NCBI GenBank assembly: GCA_013694495.1
Contig: JACDCH010000217.1
Location: 1 to 6,981 of the forward strand
Length of the DNA stretch: 6,981 bases
Direction: 5' to 3'
Origin: Acidimicrobiia bacterium
GTDB taxonomy: Bacteria > Actinomycetota > Acidimicrobiia > Acidimicrobiales > JACDCH01
Shown piece after piece: positions 5,322 through 6,981 of this stretch; the first letter of the stretch is position 1, and each line of letters opens with the position of its first letter. The notes under the pieces were generated by a model. It was not told the DNA's origin and searched no databases. It was given only the letters and a program-made list of their open reading frames with translations. The position numbers were made by a program, and so were the translations under genes.

Positions 5322-6981
5322 ATGCCCCGACGATGGGTGCTGGCAGCCGCCCTGGTCGCGGCCTTCGGCGCGCTCCTGCCGGGCACCGTGGCCCGGGCCC
5401 AGGCCGGGCCGCCGGTCTGCGGGCCGGGGGGCCCGCCCGTCACGTTCGCCGGCACCGCGATGCCGGCCGACGCGAAGTCGTACCTCGCCCTCGAGTTCGC
5501 CGTCGCCGCAGGCACCACGCGAGTCGAGGCGACGTACGCGTGGACCGACCGCCCGGGCCTGCCCGCGACGCCGCTCACCGGGACGACGTTCGACCTCGGC
5601 CTGTGGGATGCCGACGGGCTCGGCACCCCCGCGGGGTTCCGGGGCTGGTCGGGCAGCCGGGCCGGTCGACCGGGCCAGCCCGTCGTGTTCGTGCAGCCCG
5701 ACGCGGCGGCGCGCGGCTACCACCCGGGCCCGATCGAGCCGGGGTCGTGGTGGGTCGACCTCGGCATCGCCGCCCTGAACGTCACCGGTGCCGACTGGGC
5801 CGTGGCGGTCACGTGCTCGGCCCCGCCGGTGGGGCCGCCGTTCGTGGCCGATCCCGTCGACCCGACCCACGTGGCCGACGCCGACGCCGGCTGGTACCAC
5901 GGCGACTTCCACATGCACGGCTACCACTCGCACGCCAACGCGCCCGGGTGGCAGGAGCTCGTCGACCGGGCCCGGGCGGAGGAGCTCGACTTCCTCCCGA
6001 TCACCGAGTACGTCACGGGCCAGCACTGGGACGAGCTCGGCCCGGTGCAGCGGGCCAACCCCGACGTCGTGCTCTGGCCGGGCCGGGAGATCATCACGTA
6101 CTTCGGCCACGCCAGCGCCCTGGGCGAGACGCGCTCGGTGCTCGAGTACCGCCACGGGTTCCCCGGCGTGTCGCTGGCCGACATCCAGGACCGGACGCTG
6201 GCCGACGCCGCCCTCTTCCAGGTGAACCACCCCGACACGTTCGCGGGCCCGCTCTTCGAGAACCTCTGCCGGGGCTGCGCGTTCGAGCTCGGCAGCGTCG
6301 TCGACTGGGACCGGGTCGACACGATCGAGGTGCTGACCGGACCGGTGCTGGCGTCGTCCTCGGAGCTCGGCCTGCCCGGGTTGCCCGTGATGCTCGAGAA
6401 CCCGTTCATGCAGCCGGCCATCGAACGGTGGGAAGCGTTGCTGAGCGCCGGGTTCCGCATCACCGGGGTGTCGGGGTCCGACTCGAAGGGGGTCGACGCG
6501 GAGCCTGAGCGCCAGGGCTACGGCAGCAGCGCAACCGCGGTGTACGCCGCGCAGCTCTCCCGGCCCGCGCTCATCGAGGCGCTGCGGGCCGGCCACGCCT
6601 ACATCCGCACGCAGGGGGCTGACGAGGGACCGACGCTCGAGTTCAGCGCCACCGGACCGGACGGCAGCGTGGCGATGTTCGGCGACACGCTGGCGGCGGA
6701 CACGGCGACGTTCACGGCAACGGTTCGCGGCGGCGTCGGCCAGCTGCTGGAGATCACTCGCGACGGTGAGCTCGACGGCATCCCGATCCCCATCCAGTCC
6801 GATCCGTTCACGTACTCCTGGACCGGTCGACGGTCGCTGGGATCGGGGCCGCTGGGCACCTTCTACCGGATCGACACGCGAGCGCTGCTGCCGGCCCAGG
6901 CCTCGGCGCTGACGGTCCGCACGACGATCGGCAACCCCATCTTCCTCGCCGCCGCCGCCGCACCGAGCGGCCCGAGCGCCC
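5322..6981 (+). CDS. Secreted PHP-domain (CehA/McbA-type) protein, 3' end outside the window
   Basis: The frame runs open for 553 codons from the ATG at 5322 to the window end. The N-terminus has a signal peptide: MPRR, a hydrophobic core (about 6-20) and a likely cut after A26 in ARAQ, so the protein is exported. Residues about 30-165 look like a beta-rich domain. The PHP domain begins at GDFHMHGYHSH, with H197 and H199, and continues with ITEY (227-230), GREI with E256, GHA with H263, NHPD with H303 and SGSDSK with D387. A Cys pair, C316-x-x-C319, resembles one seen in related proteins. Relatives usually read TEHN and SDAH, so Y230 and K389 are substitutions. The alanine-rich end suggests the core finishes near 541. 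CehA/McbA relatives are metal-dependent phosphoesterase-like or carbamate/amide hydrolases; the substrate here is unknown. The start is 2 bases past the previous stop, with only a weak ribosome binding site. Confidence 0.85.
   Translation, partial: MPRRWVLAAALVAAFGALLPGTVARAQAGPPVCGPGGPPVTFAGTAMPADAKSYLALEFAVAAGTTRVEATYAWTDRPGLPATPLTGTTFDLGLWDADGLGTPAGFRGWSGSRAGRPGQPVVFVQPDAAARGYHPGPIEPGSWWVDLGIAALNVTGADWAVAVTCSAPPVGPPFVADPVDPTHVADADAGWYHGDFHMHGYHSHANAPGWQELVDRARAEELDFLPITEYVTGQHWDELGPVQRANPDVVLWPGREIITYFGHASALGETRSVLEYRHGFPGVSLADIQDRTLADAALFQVNHPDTFAGPLFENLCRGCAFELGSVVDWDRVDTIEVLTGPVLASSSELGLPGLPVMLENPFMQPAIERWEALLSAGFRITGVSGSDSKGVDAEPERQGYGSSATAVYAAQLSRPALIEALRAGHAYIRTQGADEGPTLEFSATGPDGSVAMFGDTLAADTATFTATVRGGVGQLLEITRDGELDGIPIPIQSDPFTYSWTGRRSLGSGPLGTFYRIDTRALLPAQASALTVRTTIGNPIFLAAAAAPSGPSA

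Overview
The window is very GC-rich (about 70% by eye). Its coding regions favour G/C at third codon positions, and it encodes an F420-type luciferase-like oxidoreductase beside acyl-CoA enzymes. This points to an actinobacterium, perhaps of the Acidimicrobiia type. The lineage is inferred from composition and gene content, because no marker gene is present.

Layout. The left half is read on the minus strand. At the edge is the 5' end of an unidentified gene, cut at base 1, with a perfect ribosome binding site. It lies downstream of a thiolase (129-1325), which has a 20-bp palindrome just before its start. Upstream of that is a 57-residue unrecognised protein (1368-1541). Next comes a 514-bp gene-free stretch (1542-2055) containing several hairpins, a 15-bp tandem duplication framed by an 11-bp inverted repeat, and a hexanucleotide repeat tract. 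The minus-strand block ends with an amidase-signature hydrolase (2056-3471). The right half is a tight plus-strand cluster that starts head-to-head with the amidase. It holds a TesB-like double-hotdog acyl-CoA thioesterase (3488-4339), a luciferase-like F420-dependent oxidoreductase whose start overlaps the thioesterase stop by one base (4339-5319), and a secreted PHP-domain protein of the CehA/McbA type. The last gene starts 2 bases after the oxidoreductase stop and is still open at the window end (5322-6981).

How the genes may work together. Thiolase, acyl-CoA thioesterase and F420/flavin-type oxidoreductase are a common actinobacterial mix for breakdown of fatty acids, sterols or other hydrophobic carbon sources. 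The amidase and the exported PHP hydrolase could act on amide or ester substrates. A shared pathway is inference; only the thioesterase-oxidoreductase-PHP trio looks like a single operon from spacing.

I see no RNA gene, mobile element, CRISPR array or complete new system. The points most worth checking are the thiolase operator, the altered active-site residues of the PHP protein, the 16-bp divergent start region, the small ORF and the repeat-rich intergenic stretch.
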